A stretch of DNA of 64,000 nt from Deinococcus grandis (lineage in GTDB: Bacteria; Deinococcota; Deinococci; Deinococcales; Deinococcaceae). Position numbers and translations under genes: made by a program. This document shows, in pieces, positions 63,498-64,000 of the stretch (position 1 is its first letter; each line of letters opens with the position of its first letter). The stretch lies in contig NZ_BCMS01000001.1 of the NCBI RefSeq assembly GCF_001485435.1, positions 1,125,501 to 1,189,500 of the forward strand, in the 5' to 3' direction. The notes under the pieces are model-generated. The model was not told the DNA's origin and searched no databases. It saw only the letters and a program-made list of their open reading frames with translations.

Positions 63498-64000
63498 GTG
63501 CTGAAGTCCCCCTACCATGGCGGTCACCTGGAAGTCATCGTCGGCCCGATGTTCAGCGGCAAGAGCGAGGAACTCATCCGCCGCGTGACCCGCGCCGTGA
63601 TCGCCCGGCAGCGGGTCTCCGTGTTCAAACCCGCCCTGGACGACCGCTACCACGACACGGCCGTCGCCAGTCACGCCGGGCGGACCGTGAACGCCGTGGC
63701 CGTGCGGGACGCCGCCGACATCCGCGCGCACCTGAGCGGCGAGGGCACCCTGCTGCACGCCCAGGGGGACACGCTGCCCGACGTGGTCGGCATCGACGAG
63801 GTGCAGTTCCTGGACGCCGCGATCATCCCGCTCGCGCTGGAACTGGCCGATGCGGGCGTGCGCGTGATCCTCGCCGGACTGGATCAGGACTTCCGCGCCG
63901 AGCCGTTCGGGTTCATGCCGGAACTCCTGGCCCGTGCCGAGAGCGTCGAGAAACTCACGGCGATCTGCACGGTGTGCGGCGCGCCCGCCACCCGCTCGCA
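63498..64000 (+). CDS. tdk: Thymidine kinase, N-terminal part
   Basis: The gene runs off the right edge after 167 codons. Type II thymidine kinase: P-loop GPMFSGKSEELIRR, the DEVQFLD catalytic/metal motif, LDQDFRAEPFG lid, and the first pair of zinc cysteines in CTVCGAPATRS. It phosphorylates thymidine for salvage. GTG 63498 is preceded 7 nt by GATACT, a leaderless layout, and no ribosome-binding site is visible. The C-terminal zinc half lies outside the window. Confidence 0.93.
   Translation, partial: MLKSPYHGGHLEVIVGPMFSGKSEELIRRVTRAVIARQRVSVFKPALDDRYHDTAVASHAGRTVNAVAVRDAADIRAHLSGEGTLLHAQGDTLPDVVGIDEVQFLDAAIIPLALELADAGVRVILAGLDQDFRAEPFGFMPELLARAESVEKLTAICTVCGAPATRS

Overview
The window is a high-GC, gene-dense chromosomal segment from a Deinococcus (Deinococcota). 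This is inferred from content, not from a database match. The evidence is: an S-layer-homology (SLH) beta-barrel protein with a BamA/Omp85 protein but no LPS genes; a long RecJ with a C-terminal extension; PspA, DivIVA, DUF4384/LGFP and DUF4388 proteins; a zinc-free L31; and many genes with a TANNNT -10 box only 6-8 nt from the start codon (leaderless transcripts). Both edges cut a gene: an epimerase on the left and thymidine kinase on the right.

Layout. 1-9 kb: epimerase plus GH114-like lipoprotein, ychF, a small SH3/Excalibur protein, greA, a Gly/Asp-rich hydrophilin-like protein, an intact IS66 element inside a 134-bp dispersed repeat, then an HD protein, enoyl-CoA hydratase and a purine nucleoside phosphorylase. 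9.5-13.2 kb: SLH/collagen-like outer-membrane protein, LapA-like protein and recJ. 13.3-26.8 kb: a renalase-like oxidase/CoA-binding/hemL operon, proA, lipoprotein-dxs, pspA, a secreted protein, LysR, mnmE, a VOC/TetR pair around a palindrome, ruvA and a GNAT enzyme. 26.9-43 kb: DUF4384-LGFP surface protein, DUF554, a small HTH protein, the yggS-divIVA-P450-kinase operon with 4-nt overlaps, bamA, rqcH behind a 14-codon leader ORF, panD, HD-GYP and PfkB genes. 43-53 kb: a System I cytochrome c maturation locus in two minus-strand blocks (ccmC-D-E-F-G-H-I plus Rieske and GNAT; thioredoxin-like-ccdA-ccmA-ccmB) separated by one plus-strand secreted-protein gene. 53-64 kb: PBP1A, a lone receiver-domain response regulator, a T-box-controlled Nudix-valS operon, two unknown genes, a DUF4388 protein, an ADP-ribosylglycohydrolase, rpmE and tdk.

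Repeats. Repeat family A (about 135 bp, inverted ends ATACGGAYTCCG, two internal hairpins) occurs in five full-length or near full-length copies plus two remnants, and most copies touch a stop codon. Family B (about 136 bp) has two copies in opposite orientation. One A copy is split by the IS66 element with an exact 8-bp target duplication. No tRNA, rRNA, CRISPR or prophage was seen.

Functional themes: envelope assembly (BamA, SLH protein, PBP1A, DivIVA, PspA, LapA), c-type cytochrome and thiol-redox biogenesis, translation quality and supply (RqcH, MnmE, ValS, L31), DNA repair (RecJ, RuvA), and isoprenoid, tetrapyrrole, proline and pantothenate biosynthesis (Dxs, HemL, ProA, PanD). The most unusual items are the nested mobile DNA, the rqcH leader ORF, the T-box over Nudix-valS, the CcmI-cytochrome c fusion, and the DivIVA-P450-phosphotransferase operon.
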